Position numbers and translations under genes: made by a program. Source: Pleurodeles waltl (lineage: Eukaryota > Chordata > Amphibia > Caudata > Salamandridae). Taken from it: a stretch of 64,000 nucleotides of DNA. The notes under the pieces were generated by a model. That model ran no database searches. It was not told the DNA's origin and saw only the letters and a list, made by a program, of their open reading frames with translations. This document shows, one piece after another, positions 14,301-26,711 of this stretch. Within the stretch, counting starts at the first letter, position 1. Each line of letters starts with the position of its first letter. The stretch covers positions 1,535,358,782-1,535,422,781 of the forward strand of contig NC_090444.1 of assembly GCF_031143425.1 (NCBI RefSeq), written 5' to 3'.

Positions 14301-15245
14301 ACATGCGAGAGCAGTTGTTATTGTAGGGTCTGGAATCCAAGGCTCTGAGCTTGGTGCCAAGTATAGCTGCAGGTGTCAGAAGATCCAGGGTTCCTGGCGC
14401 TGGGCGCGGACAGACGCAGACGGGCTTGTCGGTGGCCCACCTTCGGCGCATCCGCTTTGTGGCCTCCCTGCGGCCTACATTAAGTAGGTCCTGGGAGTGG
14501 TGTGTGGTGCAGGAAGTGGGAGAGGGGAGTGATGGGAAGCAGAAGAGTGGGAAAGGAAGCGGCTGTCACCACAGAGACAATGAAAACACAGGCACAAATT
14601 ACAACCAACAAAAGCAAAAACAACAGGCAGAAAGGCAGAGTTAGAAGCAGGCAAAAAAGTAACAAGCATGAGGTTAAAGTAACAGGCAAGAACAATGGCA
14701 AGTAAAGTAACATTGGCATGGCAAGTAAAGTAACAGTGGCAATGACAATGACCAGCACAAAATAAAATGGTGGGTGACTACTGAGTCACAGTGCTCAAGC
14801 AGAGAGGTGTGGGCTAGCAACCTGGACCAGCTCAAAGGGGTCACACTGCAGCATCCATTAAGTAGGTCCTGGAAGAGGGTGAGGGGTGCAGGAGGCCACA
14901 AGTAGGAAGCGGAAGCAGCAGGAGAGTAGAGTGGGAAGGTAAGTGGCAGGCACCGCTGGGACAAAATAAAAACAGAGGCACAAATTACAACCAACAACAA
15001 CAGCACAAAACAATGTGAAATTAGCAAAAAGCAACAGGCACAAAGACAGAATTAGCAGAAGGGAAAAAGTAACAGGCACCGAGTTAAAGTAACAAGAACA
15101 ATGGCAAGTAAAGTAAAGTGAAAAGGCAAAAACGAGTAGCAAGGCAAGAACAATGGCACTGACCTGCACAAAAGAAAACTGGGGGGTGACTACTGAGTCA
15201 CAGTGCTCAGGCACTGAGGGGGAACTGGCAACCAGTAAATGTTCA
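11355..15245 (-). mobile_element. L2-clade LINE, near full length, decayed
   Basis: Reading the minus strand from 15245 down: a tandem leader (two monomers), then an APE endonuclease, then reverse transcriptase, then the tail at about 11360. Endonuclease motifs are visible as pieces: a 'DFNFHLD' block (about 13740-13770; the expected G before DFN is R) and 'WTDHAIIHFTV' (about 13567-13600). In the RT, 'TVSHHT' follows the AAF block near 12500, and the catalytic YADD reads YADN (12243-12254). The end of the RT contains 'SRLDYSNALYAG' (11860-11880). Many frameshifts and stops break the frame, so it is not active. The length of about 3.9 kb including the leader makes it the most complete L2 here. 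The family copies itself by target-primed reverse transcription; this copy cannot. Confidence 0.85.
14478..15245 (-). repeat. Two tandem 5' leader monomers of the L2 element
   Basis: The two units, about 14478-14855 and 14856-15245 (near 380 bp each), share their start CATTAAGTAGGTCCTGG, a middle block 'aggcacaaattacaaccaac', an AAGTAAC-rich part and the end block 'gactactgagtcacagtgctca'. They lie exactly 5' of the endonuclease ORF on the minus strand. By analogy with mouse L1 monomers they may be promoter units; that is inference. Confidence 0.7.
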
Positions 15246-16000
15246 CCAAGTTCGAGGTTCATATATTTGTATATTTTCTAATCCATTGCAATATGCGGGG
15301 CGTGTTAATGTAACCTTGCGGCTCGGTGCAATAGTTTTACTGCAGCTCTGTACACTTTTGATTTATAGCACTATTATTATAAGTAACATTAGGTTCATTG
15401 TTTGGTACTTTCTTGCATTCATAATTAAAGCTGCAGTTTAAAAAATGAAATTTGGCTTTTATCTTTCCTGATCGGTTTTTCTAAATAAACAATGATAAGC
15501 AGAAATAAGATATTTAAGACAACATTTTTTCCCATGCTTTAGGTAATTATTATACAAAATATATAATCCCTGCATATTTCTACACGTTTTGAGCTATACG
15601 ATTTTTTCCTGTATTAAACTGACTCTAATATCTTTGTGCAACAAATATCTAACAGCTTTTTAGTGTTGTAAAACGTGGAATACTGTTTGAAAGTGGTTTA
15701 AGCCTCACGCAAGTAACCACCATCCTTGACAGGATGATTCATAAAATCCGCTAATTTAATCTGTGCTTAGCCCTCTGGTAACTTGGGTAATTGGCAGTCC
15801 TGTTTAAATTAGAGGCAATATCTAAAGTATTTATGCAGAAGACAAGCACTAATAAAGATACAACATAAGAAAAATCCTAAACCAATGTAGAAAAATAGGT
15901 TACATTTTCTTAAATAAAGATCATTCCAGAACAACAAAAAATCAATGAGTATAACCACAGATACTGAATTTCAAAGCTTAAGAAAGACATAGCACCACGA
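15246..16000. other. No gene recognised
   Basis: AT-rich sequence with no convincing open frame or repeat signature. Confidence 0.45.
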
Positions 16001-17575
16001 AGCAGAAAGCACCACTTGCAGTTATCTGACAGTGCTAGACTGAGGGGTTGGTAGAGAGTCACAAGTTCAGGCTGACCACGATCGAGCACAGTTCAGACAC
16101 AGGCACCAGATTAGTCCTGCTGAAGAATTACCTCCTTAAGCCAGCAGGCAGGCACAAAGACCTCCAGTCGCGATGGAAGAAACTGTGAGGAGCGAAGGGC
16201 AGGCTGAGTGTTGCTGATAATCATTGCTTTAGCACGAATAGCCAGTTATTCTTAGAGCCTTGTGATGGTGGTCACTGCAAGCTGTTCTGGTAGCGTAAAG
16301 TACAAGTCTCATGTTGCCGGTCAAAGTGGACGGTGGCTGTTGACACGAAGAGTAGGTCTTATCAGATCTTTGCACAGGCAGTCAGAGTGCGGCAGAGTTT
16401 TGCCGCTAAAGGTCCCATTTGCGATCACAAAGAGCATAAACTTCACAATTATCACACTTGTCTTGTGGGGGAGTTGTCACTGATAACAACAAAGGGTCCA
16501 GGACTTGGAGGGCACCTCTTGGCGATCAGAACTCACTCCAGCAGAGTACAGCAGCGGATTCAGACAGGTCCAGTTGGTCCTGGTCAGCTGGGTAGTTGTA
16601 GGGAGGCCTCTGGAAACTTGTTGTCGCTGCAGCTCCTCAGACAGTCATTCAATGGAACCTTGGAGTAACTCTGGGTATCCTGGGATCAAGGCAAGCAAGT
16701 CCAATCTTCATTCCTCGGACAGTAAGGCAGTCATTCAAGCAGAAGGGCAGTCCTTCCTCTGAATCATCCACAGGTCCACGGGTGATATGATAAGTGAATG
16801 TGTGGGTCCTGTTTCTATAGCTGGTGCCAGTCTTTGTTTGGGGGAATTCCCTGACCTATCCCCAAAACTGGTTCTGGTCAGTTCTTCCAGTCCCCTGGTC
16901 CTGAGACCAAATTATCTAGGGGTTAAAAGGCATGGGCAGACCTGGTACCAAGTTCCTTTGTGTGTGCTGTGGGCAAGGTCCTTTGAAATGTAATCAGGGC
17001 AGAGAACAGCTCCTCCCGAGCCATCCTGCCTGGAAGACAATCTACCAGCTATATTCAGGTCCTATTGTTCACAGTCTGGGCCCAATACACATTCCTCATG
17101 GGGGAACAGTTAACATGCCCAGGAAACTGGAACCTCTTAGAAAAGGCCTCAAACTTTGGGCAGAAAAATGCCGACTTTCTAAAAGTGTTTCTTAGTCTCA
17201 ACCAGGTTAGACCACATAAAAGTATATTAACAAAATTACACCTTAACTGACAATGACTCCGTAACTAGATTCAGCGTAGGTCAAGAAACTTAATTACCTT
17301 GACCCATTTATTTATAAACTTAATGACTTACAACATACAATTGTATAAATTCAATTACCATGCATGCATCATAAACATTGGATAACAAAACAAAAGTTGT
17401 ATGGGCACCAATCATATCATTTAAAAAAATAAAAAATATGTTTTTTGAACAGAGGTTCATGGTTAGAGTCGGTGACGTATTACATTTTAGTGTTTCACAG
17501 ACTCCGGTTATCACTACACTTACAAACATTGCCTTTGGTACAGCTGTACACAAAAAGAAGCTTGCTGCATTACCT
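16001..17575 (+). repeat. Non-coding dispersed repeat (unclassified)
   Basis: This GC-moderate stretch lacks a convincing protein. Its right part (about 17260-17420) is repeated in inverse orientation at about 21405-21545, which marks it as a dispersed repeat. It may be the leader or LTR of a retroelement; I cannot say which. The short open frames at 16262-17250 look non-coding. Confidence 0.45.
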
Positions 17576-19378
17576 TGATTGATTCAATTCAATTTGCATT
17601 TTTAAAGATCGCTACTCACCCGTATGCTCTCAAGATGCTGTGAGGTAGGTCTTCAAGATTCAGTCAAAGAGCCTGGTCTTAAGGTCCTTCCTGAATTGAG
17701 GTAGCGATGGCAAGTGCCTGCGGTGGAGAGGCAAGGTGTTCCAGTATTTAGCAGCAAGGTAGGGGAAGGATCTCCCTCCAGCTGAGGACTTCCTTATGTG
17801 GGATACAATGGCGAGCCACTGCTGGGAAGAGCAGAGAGGTCTGGAAGTGGAGTAGAAGGTGATGCAGTGGTTGAGGTAGCTGGGTCCAAGGTTGTGGAGA
17901 GCCTTGTAAGCAGGTACGAGGAGCTTGAAGTTGATCCTTTTCTCGGCGGGGAGCAAGTGGCGATCTCTCAGGTGTCCTGTGATGTGGGAGATGTGTCTGG
18001 CGGAGGCATTGTGGATTCATGGTAGCTTGCTCAGGTTCTTCTTGGTGGTTCCGGCATACAGGGCGCTGCCGTAGTCGAGTCTGTTTGTGATCAGGGCTTG
18101 TGTTACGGTCTTGCGGCAGTCACTTGGGATCCAGATCTTCCAGAGGAGTCGGAGGTGGAAACAGGTGGAGGTGACGGTATTGACCTGTCTTGTCATGGTG
18201 AGCACTTAGTCGAGGTTGCATGCGTGGTTTGCAAGGGAATCATCCTAGGATGAGGATCTCAGTCTTGTCTGAGTTTAGCCTAAGGCAGCTCTCCTTCATC
18301 CAGGTGGTGACTGCTTTCATCCCATCTTGGAAGTTCTTCTTGGCCGTTGTAGGGTTTTCAGTCAGGTAGATGATCAGCTGGGTGTCATTGCCGTAGGAGA
18401 TGATGTTCAATCTGTAGTTTGATGACTGGGGCGAGTGGGGCCATGTAGAAGTTGAACAGTGTGGGACTCAATGAGGTTCCTTGAGGTACTCCGCTGCTGA
18501 TCTCTGGAGGTTGTCACAGGTGTGGCGGGAGTCTGACTCTCTGCGTTCTGCCTATCAGGAAGGAGTGTAGCCACCAAAAGGCTTTGCAGCGTATACCTGC
18601 TGCATGGAGTCTGGTGCATAGGGTGCAGTGGGATACTGTGTCGAAGGCGGCCGATAGGTCCAGTGGGATGAGGGCTGCTGTTTGGCCGTGGTAGAGGAGA
18701 GAGCGGATGTCATCTGTGGCAACAAGCAGGGTGCTGTGGTTGGTTCTCAATCCTGATTGAGGACAACATCATCCTGGACATCTCCCAATGTGTTGGCAGA
18801 GATGAGCACTGATTGCTTTTTTGGCGACCTTGGCTGGAAAAAGCAGTAGCGAGAAGGGGTGGTGATTTTTTAGATCCGTGGGGTCGGTCGTTGATTTCAT
18901 CAGGAGCATGCAGATCTCGGCGTGCTTCCAGTCCTTGGGGAAAGTGGCCAACTCCAGGGAGCAGTTGATGGTCTTGTGGAGCTCGGGTGCGATCTAGGCA
19001 CTGGATTTGTTGAAGATGTTGTGGGTACAAGGATCGGTGGGGCCTCTGGAGTGGATATTACTCATGAAGGAGTGAGTTTCGTCCATCATGAGGGGGGTCC
19101 GGGGGTGCAGGATCTGTATGGGTTCAGTGGATCTTGGCTGGGGTGTTGTTGGTCAGAGTCTTGTGGTATGAAGCTGTTGTAGATAACCTTGATTTTCCAA
19201 TCGAAGGAGGCGGCTCGTCTGTTGCAGAGGTCCTTGGATGGAGGGATGTTAGTGACCTCAGCTTGTGGGTTGGTGAAATCCTTCATGACGGTGAAAAGTT
19301 ATTTTGTGTTGTGAGTGGTGGCTTTGATATGGGCCTACAGGGTGGTTTCTGGTATCTACACACAAAGAAGAATCTCTA
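17575..19378 (-). mobile_element. L2-clade LINE, 5'-truncated copy
   Basis: On the minus strand the copy shows pieces of the RT: 'LDLSAAFDTVSH' (about 18640-18670), 'LITNRLDYGSALYAG' (about 18060-18105) and the C-terminal 'AGGRSFPYLAAKYWNTLPLHR' region, 17720-17790. The tail with TGATTGATTC lies at about 17575-17585. The C-terminal wording differs from the copy at 42495, so it seems to be a different subfamily. The upstream end at 19378 abuts another L2 in opposite orientation. The frame is broken in several places. Confidence 0.8.
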
Positions 19379-19388
19379 GTTAATAATA

Positions 19389-20190
19389 ATGATGGCCCCA
19401 CCCCCTCCGCTTGGGACGCTTCCTGGTGGCTGCCCTCACTGGGAACCGCACCAACACCCACCAACCACGCCCGCAACAACACCCACCAACCACCCCCACA
19501 AACTAGGTTTCATCCTTGACTCATTGCTCTCCATGACCCAGGAAGTCAACGCAGTTTCGTCCTCCTGCTTCAACACTCTTTGCATGCTCTGCAAAATCTA
19601 CAGGTGGATCCCCACTGAAACCAGAAGGATGGTTACCCAGGCCCTCGTCAGCAGCAGGACTGGACTACGGCAATGCCCTGTACACGGGAACCACGGCAGC
19701 TCTCCAGAAAAGACTGCAACGAATTCAGAATGCCTTCGCACGCTCCATCCTCAACATCCCCCACCACAGCCACATCACAGCCCACCTGAGAAACCTACAC
19801 TGGCTTCCTGTCAACAAAAGGATCACATTTAAACCCCTAACCCATGCCCACAAAGTACTCCACAACGCCGGACCAGCATACCTCAACAATCGTCTCACCT
19901 TCTACACCCCGAACCGTCATCTTCGCTCCGCCGGTCAAGCCCTCGCCACCATCCCACGCATCCACAGGACAACATCTGGTGGCAGATCCTTCTCCTACCT
20001 CGCGGCCAAGACCTGGAACACCCTCCCCATCCACCTACAACAGACCAAGGACCTACTGACCTTCAGGAGACTCCTCAAGAGCTGGCTGTTCGAGCCATAG
20101 CAGCTCCCCCCCTCAAAAAGCACCTTGAGACCCTCACGGGTGAGTAGCGCACTCTACAAATACTATGATTGATTGATTGATTGGTTGGTT
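19389..20190 (+). mobile_element. L2-clade LINE, 3' part, head-to-head with the previous copy
   Basis: The plus strand encodes 'LDSLLSMTQEVNAVSSSCF' near 19510-19570, then the 'GLRQCPVHGNHG' region and the C-terminal 'AAKTWNTLPIHLQQ' part in shifted frames. It ends with GCACCTTGAGACC (20120-20132) and a (TGAT)n(TGGT)n tail. It is 5'-truncated at 19389, only about 10 bp from the previous copy's truncated end. Confidence 0.8.
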
Positions 20191-21404
20191 GGTTGGTCCA
20201 GTCAAATCTATGAGGTAAAGACCCAGTCAGGAATCTCAGCTAAAAAAAGAAGTTCATTAAACTCTGTGCTACAAAAGATCTGAATGTGAAAAGACCAAAG
20301 TGATCTGACACCAGCAGTAAGAGAATGCTTATTACAATGCAGTCCCTCCATCTTATAAAAACTCAAGGGAACTTCCAACTTGTATGCACCATCTTAGATT
20401 GAGTATAAAGGTAAAATGCCAGGTGTAATGAAATTCTTCTGCTCAATAAATACCAACTGATGCAAAATGTTTCACCCGCACTTGAAAAAAACCAACAACT
20501 TTAGGATTTTACCAAACAAAAGAGACGGTGGAGTTCGCAAATATAGAAAAAATAAAATAAGTCTGGCGCAAATGGGTTGCACAAGCGGAAAGAAATATGA
20601 AGATGTTAGATCATTTCAATGGGTTCTTTCAGTGTTCAGCTCTTTATAAAATGCAACCATATCATTCCACAAATTCCAAATTGCTGCATAGCAAACCGCA
20701 TGTTACCAAGGGCTAAATGCATTTGCAACAGAAAGAAATTAAACAAATCCTCTTTACATGAAACACAGAAGGGAGCATATCTTTTAAAGGCCTTGATTTG
20801 TTCTTTCTTTTTAAAAATAAATTGTAACATCGTATCGAATTATTTGCCGCAAAGAAGATTACATCAAAGCTGCGTCTCTCTAAAGAAACAAAACAACATC
20901 TGTTATATTGGGGTATACCAGAACGAAACATAGCTTGTTGAATAATGAACTGTGGACAATAGCACATTTTTCTCGCAATAGCTACTGCCAATTCCCTTTT
21001 TTTCTTTTCTTTCATTTGTTTAGAGCAATCCAGTCTTGGTTCTGAGGAGACCCCTGAACAGGAGGTTGAAACGCACCAACCTTCATGCACTAGGGAGTTG
21101 TAGGACTCTGCAATACAAACAGGCAACCTGAAAAGTCGAGATAGGCACCTTGTACTAAAAAATTATCAGTTGTAACAACCTCTTTGGATGCTATAAATTT
21201 AGGAGTCCTGAAAATTGGGGTAAAACAGCCAACTCCAAATACACGTGTGTTACGGTTGATTTTTGGCTTATTAAACTCACAATAGTTGAATTTTCTTGTT
21301 GAACACATTATGATGGGTTTTGAGTGACTGTTTTGTGTAATGTAAAATATCTATTTATAGTTAAATAGTTATCTGTTGACTTGATTTGATCAGTGTAGGC
21401 CCAA
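20191..21404. other. No gene recognised
   Basis: No conserved motif was found in the open frames of this stretch (for example 20619-20933 and 20713-21126). It reads as AT-rich non-coding DNA. Confidence 0.4.
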
Positions 21405-21600
21405 CCGATCATACAACTTTTGGTTTTGTTATCCAATTTTTTATGATGCAACAATGGTAACTGAATTAATACATTTTTTTAAGCCATTAAGTTTATAAAT
21501 CAATGGTAAGTCAGGGTAATTAATTTTCGTGGCCTACACTGAATTTACTTTCCAATAGTGGCATTTTATGAATGGTAACTTAAAATCTGAATTTACCATT
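21405..21600 (-). repeat. Inverted copy of the 17260-17420 repeat
   Basis: Read on the minus strand, 'ggataacaaaaccaaaagttg' here lines up with 'ggataacaaaacaaaagttg' at about 17380, and 'ttaattaccctgac' and 'tttataaacttaatgg' line up with the matching words at 17290-17330. The two arms bracket the pair of L2 insertions. Confidence 0.6.
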
Positions 21601-21689
21601 AAAGATGATTTTAAATTACAATTCACTTGGGAGTACACCGCATATCTCTGTCTGCTCCTGATCTGCAGTTAGCACCTAAGTGTAATAAG

Positions 21690-21990
21690 ACAACCCGGTG
21701 TTAATCTATTCGAGAGACAGTGAAAAATTACTTTAGTTGTTTTTCACAGCTAGGACATGTAAAACTTGAACACACATCCTACGTTTCAAATACCAAGCGC
21801 CCTGCCCTTTGACCCTTTAGGGCGTACCTTGGGGGTGACTTAGAAGTATTAAAAGGGAGGTTTTAGGTCTGGCAAAGTTTTATTTTGCCAAGTTGAAATC
21901 GCAGTTTGAAACTGCAATACAGGCTACTGTGGGAGACCTGAGACATGTTTTGCTACCTTAGTTAGTGGCACAATGAGTGCTGGTGCCAGG
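21690..21990 (-). mobile_element. Long-LTR family fragment, reverse strand
   Basis: On the minus strand the words 'attgtgccac', 'acatgtctcag', 'gcagtttcaaactgc' and 'ttgccagacctaaa' occur in the same order as in the copies at 38768 and 52787. The copy is divergent and lacks both ends. Confidence 0.5.
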
Positions 21991-24900
21991 GGCGTAACAC
22001 AGGCAGTGCAGGGGCCCCAACCATTCAGGGGACACACATTCAGTCCTAAGACTATGAATAGTTGTGAGATATAGGAGTCTTGGGGGGGGGGGGCATATCA
22101 CATTCTACAAATCATCATTTTGCATTACACCACTGCTGCTGCCCACTCATAGCATTTAATTTCACAGAACCCTGAGCACATGTAGCACTATATGCTAGGG
22201 ACTCAGAAGTAAATTAAATGTGCCAATCATGTGTAAACCACATATTACCATAATCCAGGGAAAGTGCACAAGTACTTTAACACGGATTAGGAGGGAAATG
22301 TGCACAGAGTTCTAACCGCCAACAAAAATGGGTTCAGTAATGGAAAGCAAAAATCTGGGGTGACCCTGCATAAAGAGCCAAATCCAACAAGTGTGCTTAA
22401 TTTCGCACTACAGATTCTAAGTTCTTCATAATTTCAAATACCCCGGCTCTTTCATCTTAAAGAGCAACACACATAGGATTTATGCAGTTTGTGGAAAGGG
22501 TGATGGTGTGACTATGTATAGGGAATAAATCACTGTCTGTTATAAAAATATTTTAAAAATTTTTAAGTAATTTTGAAGTTCCATGACCTTATGAAGGAAC
22601 TTGGCCTTTGGTCTTGTTTCTCTACATGGCCACGCCACTCCTCAGTGACTTGTAATGGACGGTGATGTACTTTACATGAGGGTGAGGGTGTGTGTGTGTG
22701 TGTGTGTCCCACGATCGGTCCTCATAGCCAGAGTAAACCCTGTCAAATCCAGACAAACACTATCCTTGTGAGACCAGTCCCGGTAGTGTGTTTAGGTGCT
22801 TTCGAGTGAGTGTACCAACAAAATAAAAGTGCAATTATAGTTGCATTGCTCTACTTTATAACCTTGCATACTATCAAAGCGTGTGTGGAGTTAGAACACT
22901 AAATACACACTTCCTTACAGTCAATGGCCAGTCCTCATAATTATAGTTATGTTGTGTGTGTCAAAAAATGCCATTCCTACAGAACTCTGACCTATCCTTA
23001 ATTACCCTAAAGTTATTACTACCACTGAGATAGAGATATAGATAGATAGATACCAAATTTTCTGAAATTCTTTCCATTTTCCCTACAACAAGGAGTGTTG
23101 ATAGTTCTTAAAAGTTTCCATTAGTATATGCAAACCTGTAACATTAACATTGAGGCTGCTAACGTGACAAGGACCTTAAGATATTTTTCTCTTTAGAAAT
23201 GCAGTAAAATTATACCCGATTTTAGGTTTATGTCAAAGTTGTCTCTTGTATTAGTATTTTAATGTACGCATCACTCAAGTTGCTGGTTTGTAACTAATTA
23301 TCTAAAGCAACCAAGAAGAGGAACTGTACAAAAAAAAACAGTTCCCTAAAACCAAAGACAGTAAAGAGAAACCTATTTTAAGAAGAACAATTGCATCGAG
23401 CTTAGTAGCTTGAGATTGTTCATTCTTCACAGAAAGGCTGACTGTGATGATCTATGGGCCCTTTCCAATATGCACTGGATAATTACATTAGACCACAAGT
23501 TACATTTTTAGAATGGCATCTCTGGTTCACAAAAAAAGGATTTCTAAGGCGATCTGCCTGTTCTCAAGTGCACACCATCTTGGTCGGCTTTTAAAAAGAG
23601 TGGGAAATAAGAGTCAGCCAAGCAAAACAATTCGAAGTCCCATAAAGTGACGACTTGTGGAAATAACGAACACTATATACATAAGATACGAGGTAGAATC
23701 GTTTCGAATTAAAAAAAGAAAAGAAAAGAAGATATAGACAGAAAAGGAAAGACCAAGAAAAGGGGAAATGTTAAGAAAACCGATGAAGTTAAATGATGAT
23801 ATAAACAGGCATCTGTACAGCACTGTTCTGCTATCAGGCTGGTCTCAGTGTTGTCGGATTCGGCTACGTTGGTCTAAAGGACTGTCCCGCAGACTGAGTC
23901 TCTTTTCTGTATGAGTAGGAGTATCAGTAGTGTGGGTGCAGTTAAAAGTTGGTGTATGTGTAGAGTTGTATTGTGCGGTGTGTGTGGCAAGTGATCTTTA
24001 CCAATCCGAGGACATGCGAATTGAAAGTTTGTTATGACCACAACACGGCTTCCAGTATCTTTAAGCAATAACAAACTACTGTGTCTAGTTGGGGTCCAAC
24101 ATCCCTTTAAATCATTTTAGCTGTGGTTTCTTGGTTTTGGAGTGGTGTCGTTAAGATGAGTACTCTTTATGAAAAGTGTAGTGCTGCTGTGGGTTCAGTG
24201 AATTCAGACAACATAGTGTCTCAGCTACCTTCTACGTCTGCATTTTTCTGACTCATTGTCTGTTAAAGCTGTGATTGTCTGTTATTACGGTGTTTGCCGT
24301 TGTGAGATCGGTGATGCCCTGCTACATGGAATGTCTGTGATGTTTTATGTATGCTCAGTGTTCTGTCGAATGCGACATGTTGGATGCGGTCTACTAGTTC
24401 AACGCTATCTTCGTGTAAACAATGTGTTAACCGACGATTACAATTTTGAAAGATGTTAAGGGAACATCAAATAAAAGTATACATGTAAAAAAAATTATGC
24501 AGAGATTACAGCTAATAATTCATCGCAAAAAAAAATCAAATGCTGATCGGGATGTAATTGAAGTTTAATAGAAATTACATGTATCTGAAAGCAAATGAAA
24601 CTAATTCTGTGGCCAACCAGCAGATGTCACAATAGGACTTGTGTTCACTAATTCCCTATTAAAGAAAAGAAAGTAGTGCAGCAGTGAGATACAAGCAGGA
24701 AAGATGACAAAACAATGTGGCAAATAATTCTGAAAACCACTATATTTGATAAGGATATCAGCACTTGAAGCAAATTATATGGATTTCGCTTACCACTGTA
24801 CTCCAGAACAGCCAAGACAAACAGAATTATTTACATAAGGATATGTGTACCCAGTATGATTATGAAACACATTTGTATGATTGTGACAGGGACCTGTGAA

Positions 24901-25040
24901 ATAATTTTCACTAGTTATATATATTTATTCGTGTGATATGCTACTTAACAATTGTCGAGTGTTCGGGGCGGGGGGGCATGAATCATAAGAGGCACAACAT
25001 CAAGTTGGTCATGTTGCCCTATCCTCTAACTCAATAATGG
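21991..25040. other. 3 kb without recognised genes; microsatellites
   Basis: A (GT)n run lies at about 22687-22708 and a short GATA run at about 23034-23052. A G run occurs near 22081. No exon or transposon protein could be recognised in the remainder. Confidence 0.45.
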
Positions 25041-25046
25041 TGATGT

Positions 25047-26711
25047 ATGGTTTATTTAACACTAAGGCATCCCAAACCAAAATGCTATAGGAATGGTGTG
25101 GGATGCTCAAGACTAAAACCATCAGATACTCACCTACTGTGTAAAACAACCCTCACCCACTCTATTAGTGGAACAATGTTCATGGTGACAGGTGGTGTTG
25201 GGGAGGATGAGGGTGAACCCCTTCCAGAACTATTGCCTTCCAATGAACACAACGGGTCAGTGCAAAGAGTTGTCTTCTTCCCCACACTGACAGCAGAACA
25301 GCAGAGAGACTATCACCTGTTACAGGGACAAATTTCCTCTCTTTCATAATTTACCCCGGGATAACCAACTGGTGTATCATTAACATTGACATAGGGTACA
25401 GCATCCCTGTCAACAACAAATTTACAGCCTGTGTGATCAGGTAAGAGCCTGTATCAAAGATGAGGTTTTTAAGATGCTGGATCTGGGGGTTATCAAGCCC
25501 TCATGTAGTCCTTGGTCCAGCCCAGTGGTTCTGGTACCCAAGGCTGCCCCACTGTATCTCTGGTTCTGTGTGGATTACATTGGCCTCAATTTAGTCACCA
25601 AGACTGATGCTCACCCCATTTTCAGAGCTGATGAGCTGCAGTTTACCTTGCTGGCAGGTTGGGCACTGCCACGTTTCTCAGTACCTTTGTTGTGACGTCT
25701 GGGTGTTGGCAGATTGCCCATGGGTGGGGCTGAAGGAGATTAACATTCTCCACCCCGGAAGGACACTTTTAGTTGCTGGTTATGCCCTTTGAGTTAAAGA
25801 ATGCCAGTTCCACCATCCAGAGTTTGATCAACTGGGTCCTAGCACAGCTGAAAAACGTCAGTTCAGCCTCCCTAGATGACATTCCTGTCTTCATCTCCAG
25901 CTGGGACAACTACCTGCAACATCACAGGGAAGTACTTCAGGCTGTGAAACACCCAGGCCTGGTTAGCAAGGCCAGTGTATGCCAGACAAGGTAGGGTTCT
26001 GTGGGTGTACCTGAGCCACCAAGTTGGTGGAGGCCATGTGCAACCTCTCCAGCCAAGACCCAGACTATTATGGCCTGGAAGTCTTCCAAGAACCAGACCC
26101 AGATGACAGCCTTTTTGGGCTTCACTGGATATAATAGTATATTTGGTAAGGGATATGGTACTATTGTCGCCGCCTGAACAAGTTGACTTTCAAATAGCAG
26201 CCAAAAAAGGAGATTTGGACAGATGTGTGCCTGAAGGCATTTGACACCCGAAAGGAAGTCATGTGTTAAGCACACGCTTTTAAGGTACCTCACTTCTGCA
26301 AACAATTCCTTGTGCACACAGATGCTTCAGGATATGGTACTGCAGTTGTTGTTTCACAGCTAAATGAGAAGGGACTGGAACAACCTATAGCGTTTGTCAG
26401 CAGGAGGCAATCGCCAAGTGAACAAAGGTTGAGTGCAATTGCAAGGGAAGCATTGGTCTGGGCACTGAAGAAACTGACCGTATCTGTTTGGAACTCATTT
26501 ACAGGTTCAGACAGAACACAGAGCCTTCAGATGTCTGATGCAAATGCGGGGTGAGATCCTAAACTGTTGAGGTGGTCCATCTCCCTACAGTGGAACATCG
26601 CCCTGGGACTGCCAATGCGGATCGTCTTTCCAAATTTTCTGCTTTTGCGATGGAAATTCCATGGAGTGGATAATTATCCTCGCCTTCTGCTGGGGTTGGG
26701 ATTGGACTCAT
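25047..26711 (+). pseudogene. Gypsy-type retrotransposon pol remnant
   Basis: Three blocks of a Ty3/Gypsy pol are visible in order, in different frames. The RT N-terminal part contains 'LDLGVIKPSCSPWSSPVVLV' (25476-25535). The palm region has 'PFELKNASSTIQ' and a degenerate catalytic box 'SLDD' in place of Y-x-DD (25783-25890). RNase H starts 'HTDASGYGTAVV' (26315-26350) with 'SAIAREALVWALKKL' after it. A short 'HRPGTANADRL'-like block follows near 26590-26630. The integrase expected next is absent, and an LTR-like start TGTTGGAAATTACC begins at 26712. Gag and protease are not clear. Stops and frameshifts throughout make it inactive. Confidence 0.8.

Noticed and set aside
17575..20190. 5' inversion (twin priming) of a single L2
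   Set aside because: Both copies have their own 3' tail and differ in wording, while twin priming gives only one tail.
22681..22710. GT run as a regulatory Z-DNA site
   Set aside because: It is an ordinary microsatellite; nothing nearby supports a function.
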